This document shows positions 60,986 through 61,086 of a stretch of 61,086 nt of DNA, one piece after another. Origin of the DNA: an uncultured Clostridium sp. (GTDB lineage Bacteria; Bacillota; Clostridia; Oscillospirales; Acutalibacteraceae); NCBI GenBank assembly GCA_902471875.1, contig CABRLN010000011.1, positions 1 through 61,086 of the forward strand, given 5' to 3'. The notes under the pieces are model-generated. The model saw nothing but the letters and a program-made list of their open reading frames with translations. It searched no databases and was not told the origin of the DNA. The position numbers and the translations under genes were made by a program. Each line of letters opens with the position of its first letter. Position 1 is the stretch's first letter.

Positions 60986-61086
60986 GCTACTTTTTGCATT
61001 ATTATTTCTCAAGAATACCAAGTACCATCTAATAACATTAATTATATTAATTTTGATGGAAATTACGTTGTAAATTCGTCTGATAC
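60911..61086 (+). CDS. 5' end of a sensor-kinase gene (partial, runs off the window)
   Basis: 58 complete codons are visible: MNKKVPRLSKISTIN, then LILFGFICFFATFCIII as signal anchor, and SQEYQVPSNN onward, identical to residues 2-34 of the minus-strand kinase from ATFC on. AGGAG lies 10 bases before the ATG. This is the complete, natural-looking N-terminus that the minus-strand gene lacks. It could be the true start of that kinase (if the segment inverts) or the start of a second, divergent copy. Confidence 0.7.
   Translation, partial: MNKKVPRLSKISTINLILFGFICFFATFCIIISQEYQVPSNNINYINFDGNYVVNSSD
60986..61086 (+). repeat. inverted repeat arm 2 (at the window edge)
   Basis: A perfect 101-bp inverted copy of 60716-60816, ending only because the window ends. 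In this arm the reading frame is continuous with the upstream ATG at 60911. Confidence 0.97.

Noticed and set aside
1..61086. CRISPR arrays, tRNA or rRNA genes
   Set aside because: No regularly spaced repeats and no tRNA- or rRNA-like stretches were recognised on either strand by eye; a dedicated scan was not possible.

Overview
The window is a 61 kb piece of an AT-rich, low-GC Gram-positive chromosome. It very probably comes from a spore-forming clostridium of the Oscillospirales/Ruminococcaceae type. This is inferred from family content and gene order: sporulation genes yabP and yabQ, hemZ, ricA, divIVA, sepF, a CIRCE-controlled groESL, a class B sortase with an SPKTG substrate, and frequent TTG/GTG starts with strong AGGAGG-type ribosome sites. 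No rRNA, tRNA, CRISPR array or intact mobile element was seen. Most of the window is conserved chromosomal backbone.

Layout. 1-310: four adjacent perfect palindromes and two tiny overlapping ORFs that look like the scar of a conjugative element. 424-1386: dusB. 1447-6794 (minus): a surface/polyphosphate-type module (carbohydrate-binding-domain lipoprotein, DUF4956 membrane protein, VTC-domain protein) next to an OmpR-type two-component system; both promoters carry the same 11-bp-spaced direct repeat. 7055-10565: HAD phosphatase, short-chain dehydrogenase, tadA, and a CPBP protease with an Asn/Gln-rich head. 10867-27245: a long colinear run of housekeeping genes (nusB, TsaD-like paralogue, xseA, xseB, ispA, dxs, tlyA, nadK, argR, recN, recJ, relA, dtd, a metallo-hydrolase, hemZ). 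27346-33312: a zinc-ribbon protein, then the yab cluster known from Bacillus (flippase, mazG, hup, rqcP, yabP, yabQ, divIC, S1 protein). 33764-38589: hpf, an rRNA-type methyltransferase, an ADP-ribosylglycohydrolase, groES-groEL. 38739-41131 (minus): LCP protein, class B sortase and a tiny SPKTG-anchored peptide. 41425-43245: a GT-C-like membrane protein. 43463-51115: miaB-ricA-mutS-mutL-miaA. 51193-56906: an HlyD-like membrane protein and the ylm division cluster (yggS, sepF, ylmH, divIVA), then lspA and an RluD-type synthase. 57183-58167: rplS and lepB. 58245-60819 (minus): a response regulator and a LytS-type seven-helix sensor kinase.

The most unusual structure is at the right edge. The first 101 bp of the coding body of the minus-strand sensor kinase (60716-60816) recur, perfectly and inverted, at 60986-61086. 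Between the arms lies a 169-bp segment carrying a ribosome site, an ATG and 25 codons of a signal-anchor that join the plus arm in frame. In the orientation shown, the minus-strand kinase has lost its natural start and the segment points away from it; flipping the segment would give a full 609-residue kinase. This is the expected architecture of a phase-variable DNA-inversion switch on a sensor kinase. The alternatives are a divergent second copy or an assembly effect at the end of the sequence.

Other points worth following: the shared operator that ties the two-component system to the VTC/DUF4956/lipoprotein operon, the sortase B/SPKTG-peptide/LCP locus, and a conserved-looking HlyD-like protein beside the division cluster.
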